Positions 7,632 through 16,223 of a stretch of 64,000 bases of DNA are shown one piece after another. Where the stretch lies: assembly GCA_019459455.1 (NCBI GenBank), contig JAIBEX010000021.1:124001-188000 (forward strand), written 5' to 3'. This DNA comes from Weeksellaceae bacterium (lineage in GTDB: Bacteria > Bacteroidota > Bacteroidia > Flavobacteriales > Weeksellaceae). The position numbers were made by a program, and so were the translations under genes. The notes below the pieces were generated by a model. That model made no database searches, was not told the DNA's origin, and was given only the letters and a program-made list of their open reading frames with translations. How positions within the stretch are numbered: position 1 is the first letter of the stretch; each line of letters opens with the position of its first letter.

Positions 7632-8300
7632 TTATTCTGTATCTATTTCTTTCAGTTGTTCTAAGTTTTTGCCCAGCCTCCGCATAATGATGCCATAAAC
7701 AAGACGGTAATAAAGCCAGATCAGGCCGATGCTCAGTACCGTTGTAATTAAAATTCCAAGGCCCATTCCTATTAGTACAGACTCCTCCGGATAAACCTTC
7801 TGCTGGGTAAGCACCTGAAATACAAAGATTGTTAGGGTTGCGGTGAAGAGAATAAGAAGCACGATATTGGTCAGGATAAAGATATTGACCGTTTTCCTGA
7901 AAGTCATAATCTGTTCGATGAACTTCTTCAGATTGGCCTCTACATTTATTTTACGGAAATTAAGATAAAACTTTACCACGAAGAATGCAGTCACCACCAG
8001 ACTTACAATTTTCAGTATATAATACAACCTGGAAAAGTCCTTCTCCAGTTCGGGGGTTTTTGTAACGCCGATACTTTCCATGATCCGAAGGAAACTGTTG
8101 GTTTCTTCGCTTCTCAGAAGGTAGAATAGCGAAAGCCCACAGAAGAATAAAAATTCGACAACGCTGATCCAAAAAATGTATTTTACGTAATTACGCGATT
8201 TGCGGTTCAGCATTTCCAGAATTTCTGAATTGCCGTATTTGGACTGAACTTCCTGTTCCTGCCACGTTTTCTTAAAATCGTCTATATTAAATTCAGACAT
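7632..8300 (-). CDS. Four-helix membrane protein paired with ECF sigma factor (possible anti-sigma factor)
   Basis: The product is 222 residues. About 40 hydrophilic N-terminal residues (F-N-I-D-D-F-K-K-T-W-Q-E-Q) precede four hydrophobic segments: about 42-64, 92-112, 137-162 and 172-203. A short charged tail ends the protein. The start ATG overlaps the stop of the upstream sigma factor gene, so the two are translationally coupled. A small cytoplasmic N-terminal region followed by membrane helices, next to an ECF sigma gene, fits a membrane anti-sigma factor. No zinc-binding ZAS motif (HxxxCxxC) is visible, so this role is inferred from context. Confidence 0.6.
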   Translation of the reverse strand: MSEFNIDDFKKTWQEQEVQSKYGNSEILEMLNRKSRNYVKYIFWISVVEFLFFCGLSLFYLLRSEETNSFLRIMESIGVTKTPELEKDFSRLYYILKIVSLVVTAFFVVKFYLNFRKINVEANLKKFIEQIMTFRKTVNIFILTNIVLLILFTATLTIFVFQVLTQQKVYPEESVLIGMGLGILITTVLSIGLIWLYYRLVYGIIMRRLGKNLEQLKEIDTE

Positions 8301-8787
8301 GTTTTTCCATTAATTCTTTAAGTCTTTTTTTCAGACGGTTCATTTTCACCCGCGCGTTGACCTCGGAAATCCCAAGGTTTTCTGCGATATCCCGGTAGGG
8401 GAGATCGTCCAGGTACATCATAACGATGGCCCGTTCGACCTTTGGGAGCATCTTGATTACCTTATAGAGCAGGGCAATTTGCTGTTGCTTTTCCTCATCA
8501 TCTTCCACATAGTCTTTGTGGTGAAAATCCATCAGCTCATCGGTTTGCGGCGATTTTGTTTTTTTCCGGAAAAGTGTAATGGCAGTATTCAGCGCGACAC
8601 GGTACATCCAGGTCGAAATCTTGCTTCCTCCTTTGAATGTGTCGTAACTGCGCCACAGTTGTAACACAATTTCCTGAAAAAGATCCTCTTCATCTTCCAG
8701 CGCATTGGTATAAAGCCGGGAAATCTTGATAATCAGTCCCTGATTATCTTTTATAAGTTTCGCAAACTCTTTTTCCTTTGTGCTCAC
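8293..8787 (-). CDS. ECF-type RNA polymerase sigma factor
   Basis: The 164-residue product has region 2 (D-E-E-D-L-F-Q-E-I-V-L-Q-L-W-R-S-Y, then S-K-I-S-T-W-M-Y-R-V-A-L-N-T-A) and region 4 (L-P-K-V-E-R-A-I-V-M-M-Y-L-D-D-L-P-Y, then the helix-turn-helix I-A-E-N-L-G-I-S-E-V-N-A-R-V). A short acidic linker joins them, as in group 4 sigma factors. It is first in a two-gene minus-strand operon with the membrane protein below, which may hold it inactive. The target promoters cannot be inferred. Confidence 0.92.
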   Translation of the reverse strand: MSTKEKEFAKLIKDNQGLIIKISRLYTNALEDEEDLFQEIVLQLWRSYDTFKGGSKISTWMYRVALNTAITLFRKKTKSPQTDELMDFHHKDYVEDDEEKQQQIALLYKVIKMLPKVERAIVMMYLDDLPYRDIAENLGISEVNARVKMNRLKKRLKELMEKHV

Positions 8788-8937
8788 CTTTTCTTTATTT
8801 TGTGCAGACGAAGATAATTATTTGGGCCCACACCACAAGCGCTTCCGGTGCTTTTTAATGCCGTCTCCCGGACATCTCACTGCGCGCCTCCGCGTCATGT
8901 TCCCTGGTTTTCTGTTCTGATGTCTCAAATCCGCCCT

Positions 8938-8998
8938 AATCCTCAACCTTCATCTCAACCTTCATCTCAACCTCAACCTTCGCCTCACCCTCCCGGTA
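8938..8998. repeat. Degenerate (TCAACCT)-type word repeat upstream of rnpB
   Basis: Words of the form CCTCAACCTT, CATCTCAACC and CTTCGCCTCACC follow each other for about 60 bases. It is the first of many C/T-versus-A/G skewed short-word arrays in the window and lies directly before the rnpB -7 box. Confidence 0.7.
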
Positions 8999-9005
8999 AT
9001 TTTCA

Positions 9006-9013
9006 TATCTTTG
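9006..9013 (+). promoter_or_regulatory. -7 promoter box of rnpB
   Basis: TATCTTTG is a full TAnnTTTG match ending four bases before the predicted 5' end of RNase P RNA at 9018, the spacing expected for a start at the mature end. Confidence 0.7.
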
Positions 9014-9017
9014 CCCT

Positions 9018-9331
9018 CCACAAGAAAGACGGCCTGTTGATCTCCGCTCCGGCGGAGGTAGGAAAGTCCGGACACCACAGGGCAGCAAAGCGGGTAACGC
9101 CCGCCGGTCGCGAGATCAGGACCAGTGCAACAGAAAGTATGTATATTAATTTATAGTGAAACCAGGTAAACTCTTTGCGGTGCAATGTTAAGTATATCAT
9201 CAGTTAAGGGCGGCCCGTCCGTTGATGAGGGGTAAACAGCTAAAGCTTTGCAGCAATGTAAAGCGCAGATAAATAACAGGCATTTTCGCTTCGGCGAATC
9301 TACAGAATCCGGCTTACAGTTTTTCTTGTGG
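9018..9331 (+). ncRNA. rnpB: RNase P RNA (bacterial type A-like)
   Basis: The catalytic RNA of ribonuclease P, which trims tRNA 5' leaders. The 5' conserved block GGAAAGTCCGGACACC begins at 9061, and the matching 3' block ACAGAATCCGGCTTACAG spans 9302-9319. Helix P1 is a perfect 10-bp pairing between CCACAAGAAA (9018-9027) and TTTCTTGTGG (9322-9331). AGGGCAGCAAAGCGGGTAAC and GGGGTAAACAGCTAA follow the expected order for CRII-CRIV-type regions. At about 314 bases it is a little shorter than E. coli M1 RNA (377). Short open frames crossing it are spurious. Confidence 0.95.
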
Positions 9332-9346
9332 TTTTTATGATACAGA

Positions 9347-9376
9347 AAAAGCAGAAATTTACGTTTCTGCTTTTCT
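9347..9376. terminator. Bidirectional terminator between rnpB and ppk2
   Basis: GCAGAAA (9351-9357) pairs with TTTCTGC (9364-9370). An A-run lies on the 5' side and a T-run on the 3' side, so the hairpin can end rnpB on the plus strand and the polyphosphate kinase gene on the minus strand. Confidence 0.7.
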
Positions 9377-9393
9377 TCTTATTAACATGGCGA

Positions 9394-10263
9394 TTACTCG
9401 CTTTCCAGCTGTTTTCTCGCTCCATCCAGCTCTTTCAAATCTTCTTCCGAAAGTTTCGGGAACTCCAGTTTCATGCCTTCCAAAGCATCAATAATAATCT
9501 GTATTGCCGCAACCCTCGCAAACCATTTATCGTCTCCGGGAATGACAAACCAGGGGGCGTGGCTTTTTGAGGTTTCCTTGATGGCCTCTTCATACACCTG
9601 CATGTACTTATCCCAAAGTGTCCGCTCCGCAAGGTCGCCCACAGAGAATTTCCAATTTTTATCATGTTCTTCTATGCGGTCCAGCAGGCGTTTCTTCTGT
9701 TCCTTTTTCGAAATGTTCAGGAAGATCTTCACGATGGTGGTGCCGTTTTCTGCCAGATGACTTTCAAAGTTTCGTATGCTCTCGTATCGTTTCTTCCAGA
9801 AGGCCTCATCAAAATCATCCACGGTCTTCCATACCTTTTCGTTCAGGTTATATTCCGGGTGAACCTTACATACCAGAACACTTTCATAGTGACTCCTGTT
9901 GAAGATCCCAATTTTACCCTTTGCCGGTAGTGCAATATAATGCCGCCAGAGAAAATCATGTGTATATTCTTTTTCGCTTGGCGTCTTGAAACTCGTCACA
10001 TCACATCCCTGCGGATTTATCCCACCGAAAACATGCTCGATCAGGGAGTCCTTTCCTGCGGCGTCCATCGCCTGCAGTACGATTAGGAGAGACTTGCTGC
10101 CGTCTGCGTACAGTTTTTCCTGAAGTTGATGCAGCTTTAGCTTTTCTGAGGCCAATAGTTCCCGGCCTTCTTCTTTCGTAAGTTTGCCTTTGTACTCGGT
10201 TTCGGTCTCCTTTAACAGGAATTTTCCCCTGACGATATAATTGTCGCTGAAATCCAGATCCAT
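9394..10263 (-). CDS. ppk2: Polyphosphate kinase 2 family protein
   Basis: PPK2 enzymes move phosphate between polyphosphate and nucleotides (ADP/GDP or AMP, depending on the class). The frame is open from 10305, but the ATG at 10263 (M-D-L-D-F-S-D-N-Y) fits the family N-terminus better and gives 289 residues. The P-loop-like Walker A is A-M-D-A-A-G-K-D-S, the lid precursor G-G-I-N-P-Q-G-C-D-V follows, and the Walker B region is G-I-F-N-R-S-H-Y-E-S-V-L-V. Later R-I-E-x-H-D-K-N-W-K-F-S and W-D-K-Y-M are also typical. The short form without an N-terminal extension points to class I or III, which cannot be told apart safely here. It is monocistronic. Confidence 0.92.
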   Translation of the reverse strand: MDLDFSDNYIVRGKFLLKETETEYKGKLTKEEGRELLASEKLKLHQLQEKLYADGSKSLLIVLQAMDAAGKDSLIEHVFGGINPQGCDVTSFKTPSEKEYTHDFLWRHYIALPAKGKIGIFNRSHYESVLVCKVHPEYNLNEKVWKTVDDFDEAFWKKRYESIRNFESHLAENGTTIVKIFLNISKKEQKKRLLDRIEEHDKNWKFSVGDLAERTLWDKYMQVYEEAIKETSKSHAPWFVIPGDDKWFARVAAIQIIIDALEGMKLEFPKLSEEDLKELDGARKQLESE

Positions 10264-10290
10264 AATTAATTGTTTAACGTTAAATATATG

Positions 10291-10318
10291 AAAAAACCGT
10301 TTCACCAGGTGAAACGGT
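10291..10318 (-). terminator. Terminator of the DUF1573 gene
   Basis: ACCGTTTCACC and AGGTGAAACGGT (10297-10318) form a near-perfect 11-bp hairpin. On the minus strand it is followed by six T (the A-run at 10291-10296). It lies between the DUF1573 stop at 10348 and the ppk2 start. Confidence 0.85.
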
Positions 10319-10347
10319 CCGTATATATTATAAAAAGGGTGACTTAA

Positions 10348-10830
10348 TTAAGCAGTCGCTTTTTTTGTTTTTTTAGCAATTTTTTTCGCTTTTTTCGCAG
10401 CAGCGGCTTTTTCCATCTCAATTTTCTTTACTTCTTCCGCAGTCAGTACCTTAGGCTCAGGTGCATTAGGGTCTACATTTCCTTTGATATGGATTACCGA
10501 TCTTTGGTTTTCCGGATCATTGGAAAAAACTTCGATAATCTTCTGGAATGATCCAACGGTAGCGGTATTGTAATGAACTTTAATCTCGCCCGTTTTCCCT
10601 GGCATGATTGGATCTTTACTGTATTCAGGGGTAGTACAGCCGCAGGCAGGCTTCACACTTGAAAGGATCAGGGGCTTATCACCTGTATTCTTTATCCTGA
10701 ACACCCGGTTACCATCCGCAGAAGGTTTTATAGTACCGTAATCCATCACGGTGTTGTCGAAGGTAATGGTTTGTGCAGAAGCAAATGCTACACTTCCTAA
10801 AATTGCAAGACCTGCAAATAATTTTTTCAT
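10348..10830 (-). CDS. Secreted DUF1573 domain protein
   Basis: The product is 160 residues. The signal peptide is M-K-K-L-F-A-G-L-A-I-L-G-S-V-A-F-A-S-A before Q-T-I-T-F. Residues ~25-115 are the Ig-like DUF1573 domain: F-D-N-T-V-M-D-Y-G-T-I, G-D-K-P-L-I-L, then the hallmark P-A-C-G-C-T-T-P-E-Y-S and P-G-K-T-G-E-I-K-V. The C-terminal 30 residues are a Lys/Ala tail (A-A-K-K-A-K-K-I-A-K-K-T-K-K). The domain is very common in Bacteroidota periplasmic and surface proteins but its biochemical role is unknown. The Lys/Ala tail resembles ones that bind acidic polymers; that is only a suggestion. Confidence 0.9.
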   Translation of the reverse strand: MKKLFAGLAILGSVAFASAQTITFDNTVMDYGTIKPSADGNRVFRIKNTGDKPLILSSVKPACGCTTPEYSKDPIMPGKTGEIKVHYNTATVGSFQKIIEVFSNDPENQRSVIHIKGNVDPNAPEPKVLTAEEVKKIEMEKAAAAKKAKKIAKKTKKATA

Positions 10831-10871
10831 ATTGTTAATGTTTGATATGACTTTTGATTTAATTTAGAGAG

Positions 10872-10879
10872 CAAAGTTA
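10872..10879 (-). promoter_or_regulatory. -7 promoter box of the DUF1573 gene
   Basis: CAAAGTTA on the plus strand reads TAACTTTG on the minus strand, a full TAnnTTTG match about 42 bases before the start codon at 10830. Confidence 0.55.
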
Positions 10880-10919
10880 AAAATAAATTTAAATAATCAT
10901 TAAAAATTTTTGTTTTCCC

Positions 10920-10927
10920 TATTTTTG
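10920..10927 (+). promoter_or_regulatory. -7 promoter box of valS
   Basis: TATTTTTG fits TAnnTTTG and lies 29 bases before the valS ATG at 10957. Confidence 0.5.
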
Positions 10928-10956
10928 CACCTGTAAAGCCTAAAAAAGCCAGCATA

Positions 10957-13575
10957 ATGCAGATTTCAGAAAAATACAGTCCACAGGAAACGGAAAATAA
11001 ATGGTACAGCTACTGGCTGGAAAACAACTACTTTCACTCCGAACCCAACGAAAAACCACCATACACGGTTGTAATTCCTCCGCCAAATGTCACCGGAATC
11101 CTTCATATGGGCCACATGCTGAACAACACGATTCAGGATGTGTTGGTTCGCCGCGCCAGAATGCAGGGTTTCAACGCGTGCTGGGTGCCGGGTACGGATC
11201 ACGCTTCCATCGCAACCGAAGCCAAGGTGGTGGCAAAACTTAAATCTGAGGGGATCAGTAAATCCGATATCACAAGGGATGAATTTCTGAAACATGCCTG
11301 GGACTGGACCGATAAATATGGAGGAACCATCCTTGAGCAGCTGAAAAAACTGGGCTGTTCCTGCGACTGGGAACGGACGCGCTTTACAATGGAACCCAAG
11401 CTCTCAGAGCAGGTCATCAAATCATTCGTTGATTTGTATAATAAAGGCTTGATTTACAGAGGATACCGGATGGTCAACTGGGACCCGGAAGCAAAGACCA
11501 ACATTTCTGACGAAGAAGTGATCTTCAAAGAGCAGAACGGGCAGCTCTACTATCTGAAATATAAGATTGAAGGTACCCGGGACTTCCTTTCCGTGGCAAC
11601 CACCCGCCCTGAAACAATTTTCGGCGACACTGCGGTCTGCATCAACCCCAATGATGAAAGATATGCACATTTACGGGGTAAAAGGGTAATCGTACCAATC
11701 GTAAACCGGGCCGTTCCTGTTATTGAAGATGACTATGTGGATATTGGATTCGGAACAGGAGCCTTAAAGATTACGCCGGCCCACGACACGAATGATTATG
11801 AAATCGGGAAACGCCACGGATTGCCGGTAATCGATTCTATTGACAATGACGCCAACCTTAACGAACACGGACAGCACTATGCGGGTAAAAACAGATTTGA
11901 AGTCAGGAAACTGATCGCCAGGGAACTGGAAGAAAAAGGTCTGTTGCTGAAATCCGAGGATTATGTGAATAAAGTGGGCACCTCCGAAAGAACCGGCGCT
12001 GTAATAGAACCCAAAGTTTCTGTGCAGTGGTTCCTGAAGATGTCCGAAATCGCAAAACCCGCCCTGGATGTGGTGATGAATGATGAGGTTAAGTTTCATC
12101 CGGAAAAATTCAGGAATACCTACAGACACTGGATGGAGAACATCCGCGACTGGAACATTTCCCGGCAGTTGTGGTGGGGACAGCAAATTCCGGCTTATTA
12201 TTTCGGAGAAGGTGAAGGTGACTTCGTTGTCGCTGAAACCGCCGAAGAAGCTTTGGAGCTCGCAAAGCTTAAATCGCAAAACCCTCATCTGATTATTTCG
12301 GATCTGCGTCAGGATCAGGATGCGCTCGATACCTGGTTTTCTTCCTGGCTCTGGCCGATTTCGGTGTTCGACGGGGTCCTGGATCCCGATAATAAAGAGA
12401 TCAACTATTATTACCCCACTTCCGATTTGGTTACTGCTCCGGATATCATCTTCTTCTGGGTGGCCCGGATGATTATGGCCGGTCTTGAATACCGCCAGGA
12501 AGTACCCTTTAAGAATGTCTATTTCACAGGAATCGTTCGCGACAAGCAGCGCAGGAAAATGTCAAAATCGCTGGGTAATTCGCCGGATCCTATTGAGCTG
12601 ATTGAAAAATACGGAGCGGACGGTGTTCGGGTGGGCATTTTAATGAGTTCGGCAGCCGGCAACGATTTGCTGTTCGATGAGGAACTCATGCTTCAGGGAC
12701 GTAATTTTGCGACCAAGATCTGGAACGCCTACCGCCTGATCCAGGGGTGGACAAAAGACGACAGCATTAACGCCAACAGTTCAGATTTGCAGGCCATAAC
12801 GTGGTTTGGCAACCAAATGGATAAAACCATTGCCGAAATTGCCGATCAGTTTGAGAAATTCAGGATTTCGGATGCGCTGCATCTGGTATATAAACTGATT
12901 TGGGACGATTTCTGCTCGTGGTATCTCGAAGCGGTGAAGCCCGGTTTTGGCGATCCCATATCCACGGAAGTATATCAAAAGACCATCGTCTATTTTGAGG
13001 AGCTGATGAAACTCCTTCATCCATTCATGCCGTTTCTGTCGGAAGAACTGTGGCAGAATGTCGCTGATCGCACACCGGAGCAGGCTCTGGTCATCGCACA
13101 GCAGAGAAAACCTATGGCATACAGCGTTGATTTAATCAGGGATTTTGAAACCTCCAGGGAGTTGATATCAGGAGTCCGGAATTACCGCCAGAGCAAAGGG
13201 ATTTCACCAAGGGAAATGGTGGAGGTCTTCACCAACGCACAAACCTTTACCAATGAAAATCTGGTGCGGAAACTTGCCAACATCGCAGAGGTTCATTTCG
13301 GGCAAAAGACAGATAAACCGAGTTTCACCTTCATGGTGGGTGGTACAGAGGTTTCCATTCCTTTAAGTGAGAGCCTGGATCTGGAAGAGGAAAAAGCCAG
13401 GACCGAAGAGGAAATTAAATACCTCCAGGGATTCCTTATTTCTGTGGAGAGAAAACTGACCAACCAGAAATTTATGGCAGGTGCACCGCAACAGGTTGTG
13501 GACAATGAGCTGAAGAAGCAGAAAGACGCACAGGATAAAATTGCGCTGCTTTCGGAAAAACTCAAATCACTTTAA
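10957..13575 (+). CDS. valS: Valine--tRNA ligase
   Basis: The 872-residue product is a class I synthetase that charges tRNA-Val. The HIGH-type motif appears as P-N-V-T-G-I-L-H-M-G-H-M. The editing (CP1) domain contains T-T-R-P-E-T-I-F-G-D-T-A-V and T-P-A-H-D-x-N-D-Y-E-I-G. The KMSKS loop is R-K-M-S-K-S-L-G-N-S-P-D-P. The Val-specific core W-P-I-S-V-F-D is present and the last ~65 residues form the usual coiled-coil tRNA-binding arm. Length fits the ValRS family (850-950). It stands alone, followed by a weak terminator-like hairpin at 13601-13627. Confidence 0.97.
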   Translation: MQISEKYSPQETENKWYSYWLENNYFHSEPNEKPPYTVVIPPPNVTGILHMGHMLNNTIQDVLVRRARMQGFNACWVPGTDHASIATEAKVVAKLKSEGISKSDITRDEFLKHAWDWTDKYGGTILEQLKKLGCSCDWERTRFTMEPKLSEQVIKSFVDLYNKGLIYRGYRMVNWDPEAKTNISDEEVIFKEQNGQLYYLKYKIEGTRDFLSVATTRPETIFGDTAVCINPNDERYAHLRGKRVIVPIVNRAVPVIEDDYVDIGFGTGALKITPAHDTNDYEIGKRHGLPVIDSIDNDANLNEHGQHYAGKNRFEVRKLIARELEEKGLLLKSEDYVNKVGTSERTGAVIEPKVSVQWFLKMSEIAKPALDVVMNDEVKFHPEKFRNTYRHWMENIRDWNISRQLWWGQQIPAYYFGEGEGDFVVAETAEEALELAKLKSQNPHLIISDLRQDQDALDTWFSSWLWPISVFDGVLDPDNKEINYYYPTSDLVTAPDIIFFWVARMIMAGLEYRQEVPFKNVYFTGIVRDKQRRKMSKSLGNSPDPIELIEKYGADGVRVGILMSSAAGNDLLFDEELMLQGRNFATKIWNAYRLIQGWTKDDSINANSSDLQAITWFGNQMDKTIAEIADQFEKFRISDALHLVYKLIWDDFCSWYLEAVKPGFGDPISTEVYQKTIVYFEELMKLLHPFMPFLSEELWQNVADRTPEQALVIAQQRKPMAYSVDLIRDFETSRELISGVRNYRQSKGISPREMVEVFTNAQTFTNENLVRKLANIAEVHFGQKTDKPSFTFMVGGTEVSIPLSESLDLEEEKARTEEEIKYLQGFLISVERKLTNQKFMAGAPQQVVDNELKKQKDAQDKIALLSEKLKSL

Positions 13576-13600
13576 AAATTTACAAGGAATGACGGTAAAA

Positions 13601-13627
13601 TTGAGCTCATGTATTTGGGCTTTTTTC
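13601..13627 (+). terminator. Weak terminator-like hairpin after valS
   Basis: GAGCTC pairs with GGGCTT with two G-U pairs around an 8-base loop and is followed by six T. The stem is short, so this is a tentative call. Confidence 0.4.
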
Positions 13628-13655
13628 CTTTATCTTTACTCCCTATTCCATTCCC

Positions 13656-14294
13656 ATGAAGCATCTGGAAAATATAAGCAAACTTTTCAGTAAGGATTTC
13701 GTTGAAAATCCCTTAATAGAGACCTTTGAGGTTGGCCGCATCGCGCTTCCAACGGGTAAACTGGTGGCTTGTGATCCTGTGATCACCAGCGATATGAAGG
13801 AGTTCAAGGTCCATTTTCCAACAGGTGAATTTCCTGTACTGCTGCATAAGGAACGCGATACCAACTGTGTGGCCTATGCTGAAATACGTTTCGCTGCTGA
13901 AGACATCACCGAATGGAAAATTGCAACCACAGAGGGGCAGGATACAGCCGACCTGAAGGGGGAAGAAATCTTCGGCTATCCCGTGGAAAGCGGTATGGCA
14001 AGCTTCATGGACCTGGAAACCCAGGACTGCCTCAATCACCTGGAAAAGACCCTTTTCCACAGGAAAGGTGCTGATTTCATGGGCATCTATGAGGAATTTT
14101 TCCATGAGCATTTTTTTGATGAAAACGGTGCCATTGACCAGTATGCATTCCTGAAACCGGATGAAGAGATGCCGGGAACGGTACTTGCGTTCGAGGCCGG
14201 TTATGGCGAGGGTTTTTACGCCAGTTACATCGGTTTTGGCAAGGACAGTCAGCCTGTAAAGATCGTCACGGAATTCATTGAGATTTTAAGTTAA
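13656..14294 (+). CDS. DUF4241 domain-containing protein
   Basis: The 212-residue product looks cytosolic, with no signal peptide or membrane segment. Recognisable DUF4241 traits are the N-terminal V-G-R-I-A-L-P-T-G-K-L-V-A-C-D-P, F-P-T-G-E-F-P-V-L-L-H, A-Y-A-E-I-R-F, and the late E-A-G-Y-G-E-G-F-Y-A-S-Y-I-G-F block. The function of this family is unknown. Members occur scattered in many bacteria, sometimes as immunity-like proteins, but no toxin gene is adjacent here. The next gene encodes a sugar kinase 63 bases on. Confidence 0.75.
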   Translation: MKHLENISKLFSKDFVENPLIETFEVGRIALPTGKLVACDPVITSDMKEFKVHFPTGEFPVLLHKERDTNCVAYAEIRFAAEDITEWKIATTEGQDTADLKGEEIFGYPVESGMASFMDLETQDCLNHLEKTLFHRKGADFMGIYEEFFHEHFFDENGAIDQYAFLKPDEEMPGTVLAFEAGYGEGFYASYIGFGKDSQPVKIVTEFIEILS

Positions 14295-14357
14295 CAAGCG
14301 TTAAATGTCTTCAGAAATCTGGTTCAAAATAATATATTTGTTCATAAAGCTACGCAC

Positions 14358-15248
14358 ATGAAATTAAGTTCAGAACAGCCAAAAATCATCGTGGTGGGAA
14401 GTTCGTCCATCGATTTGGTACTGCTTACGGCAAGGCACCCCCAACCCAATGAAACGGTGATGGCCTCTAAAGCCGACCGTTTTTTTGGTGGCAAGGGAGC
14501 GAACCAGGCAGTCGGAACTGCACGGCTGGGCGCCATTGTTTATTTTGTAGGCTGCGTGGGCATGGATCCGCTTGGTAAGCAGGTGATTGGGAATCTGGTA
14601 AATGAGGGAGTGAATGTAGGATTTATCCATGAAACTGAGCGCGCGGACACGGGAACCGCTTACGTAACTTCCGCCGGGGGTAAGAATGCAATCGTGGTGG
14701 TTCCTGCTGCCAATTACTGTCTGAAACCTGAACATATTAACAGGGCGGAAAAATATTTTGAAAGCGCGGACCTCATTCTCCTTCAGCTTGAAATTCCAAT
14801 GGACACGGTGGAACATACCGTCCAGCTTGCGAAAAGGTATGGTAAGAAAGTGCTCATTTATGCCGCCCCGGCCATGAAACTGTCGGAAGAGGTGCTGGAG
14901 TATGCCTCCTTCATCGTGGCAAAAAGCAGCGAACTCTCTTTGATTTTTGGGGAGGCCAACAGGGAGCACGTTTTAAGGAATTTTCCGAATAAGGTCTTTG
15001 TACGCGACGACACCAATTCCACCACCTACTTTAACGGTTCCGAAATGAAATATTACCGTAACGATCACGACGATATGCTGTATAAAATAGGGATGGGCGA
15101 TGCCTTCACGTCCGGTTTTGCGGTGGCCTACTGTCATGGAAACCCCATTGAGGTGTGCGTGAAATTCGGGACCGATGTATCGCTTAAAGTAGCCAAAAAC
15201 AAAGGTTCACAGGGAGGTTTGCCCTACCTTGCAGATCTTGTGCTGTAA
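14358..15248 (+). CDS. PfkB-family carbohydrate kinase (ribokinase-like)
   Basis: The 296-residue product fits ribokinase (about 300) and phosphorylates a sugar or nucleoside at a primary hydroxyl with ATP. PfkB signature 1 is seen as G-G-K-G-A-N-Q-A-V-G-T-A-R-L-G, and the N-terminal V-V-G-S-S-S-I-D-L-V supports ribokinase-like substrate binding. The C-terminal signature reads G-M-G-D-A-F-T-S-G-F, where the family normally has G-A-G-D; the catalytic Asp is kept but the anion-hole Ala is Met. No ribose transporter is adjacent, so the substrate is open. Confidence 0.85.
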   Translation: MKLSSEQPKIIVVGSSSIDLVLLTARHPQPNETVMASKADRFFGGKGANQAVGTARLGAIVYFVGCVGMDPLGKQVIGNLVNEGVNVGFIHETERADTGTAYVTSAGGKNAIVVVPAANYCLKPEHINRAEKYFESADLILLQLEIPMDTVEHTVQLAKRYGKKVLIYAAPAMKLSEEVLEYASFIVAKSSELSLIFGEANREHVLRNFPNKVFVRDDTNSTTYFNGSEMKYYRNDHDDMLYKIGMGDAFTSGFAVAYCHGNPIEVCVKFGTDVSLKVAKNKGSQGGLPYLADLVL

Positions 15249-15322
15249 GTTGTACTGTTCTTTCGTAACGAATTCAATATAAAGTTATCCGCTTTTAGAT
15301 AAATTTGCTGAACTGACCCTTC

Positions 15323-16165
15323 ATGAAATCTTACAGTCTCAAAACAGACGATGATTACACCCTGTCCGTCACTCTTTTTGAGCCGGAAATTTCCCACCGG
15401 AAACTTTTGATTATCAATTCTGCAACAGGCGTAAGACAGCAGGTTTATTTCTCTTTTGCAAAATATCTTACTGAAAACGGATTCACCGTCCTTACCTACG
15501 ATTACCGTGGGATTGGACAGTCCAAACCCGGTAAGATGCGGGGTTTTGTGGCTTCCATGCGTATTTGGGGGACTCTGGATTATAAAGCGGTGACTGATTT
15601 CGTTCAGCAGCAGTTTCAGGACTTTGAAAAGTATGCACTTGGTCATTCGGTAGGCGCACTGATCCTCGGAATGAATCCCTATTCCCATATTTTTAAGAAA
15701 TTTGTTTTTGTAAGCACGCAGAAGGCCTTCCTCGGGAACCTTGATTTCAGGACGCGTATTCTTGGATATCTCGGATTTGGAGTGGTACAGCCGTTGACCA
15801 CTGCACTTTTCGGCTATTTTCCGGCACACCGGTTCGGGCTGGGCGAAAGTTTGCCCGCCGGGTCTGCCTACGACTGGCGCACGCTGGTACTCAACAGGAA
15901 ATCCACGAATAAGCTGCTGGAGCATGTGGAATACGACTGTTCAGCAGGGTTAAAGCAGGAGGTCCTTGTGATACGTGCGCAAGACGACGGCTGGTTAACG
16001 GATAAGGCGGTGAGGAAACTGCTGGAGGAAACATTCCCCAACATGAGACCGACCTACCGTCTGGTGCATACGGCAGAGAGTGAACGCGGCAAAATAGGGC
16101 ACATTAATTTTTTCAGAACGTATAACAGGAAACTCTGGAAGATGGTGCCGGACTTTTTGGACTGA
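15323..16165 (+). CDS. Alpha/beta hydrolase (serine aminopeptidase/YheT-like)
   Basis: The 280-residue product is an alpha/beta hydrolase without signal peptide. The nucleophile elbow is G-H-S-V-G with Ser at about residue 109. The preceding strand and turn T-Y-D-Y-R-G-I-G-Q-S-K-P is typical of the fold. V-I-R-A-Q-D-D-G-W-L contains the likely acid Asp, and G-H-I-N-F-F near the C-terminus supplies the His. Substrate is not predictable: such enzymes act on esters, peptides or lipids. It sits 58 bases before the HD hydrolase gene and may be cotranscribed with it. Confidence 0.85.
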   Translation: MKSYSLKTDDDYTLSVTLFEPEISHRKLLIINSATGVRQQVYFSFAKYLTENGFTVLTYDYRGIGQSKPGKMRGFVASMRIWGTLDYKAVTDFVQQQFQDFEKYALGHSVGALILGMNPYSHIFKKFVFVSTQKAFLGNLDFRTRILGYLGFGVVQPLTTALFGYFPAHRFGLGESLPAGSAYDWRTLVLNRKSTNKLLEHVEYDCSAGLKQEVLVIRAQDDGWLTDKAVRKLLEETFPNMRPTYRLVHTAESERGKIGHINFFRTYNRKLWKMVPDFLD

Positions 16166-16223
16166 ACCACTACAGCTGTTTGTAGGTATGGTTGGGCATT
16201 TAATTTAAAATATAGTCAAAAAA

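Noticed and set aside
8848-9156. Open frame overlapping the 5' half of rnpB
   Set aside because: It runs through short-word repeats and the conserved RNase P RNA core; the RNA assignment explains the sequence and the frame has no protein features.
15224-15925. Antisense frame of 233 codons across the sugar kinase end and hydrolase
   Set aside because: Both plus-strand genes carry catalytic motifs; the antisense product is low-complexity and unmatched.
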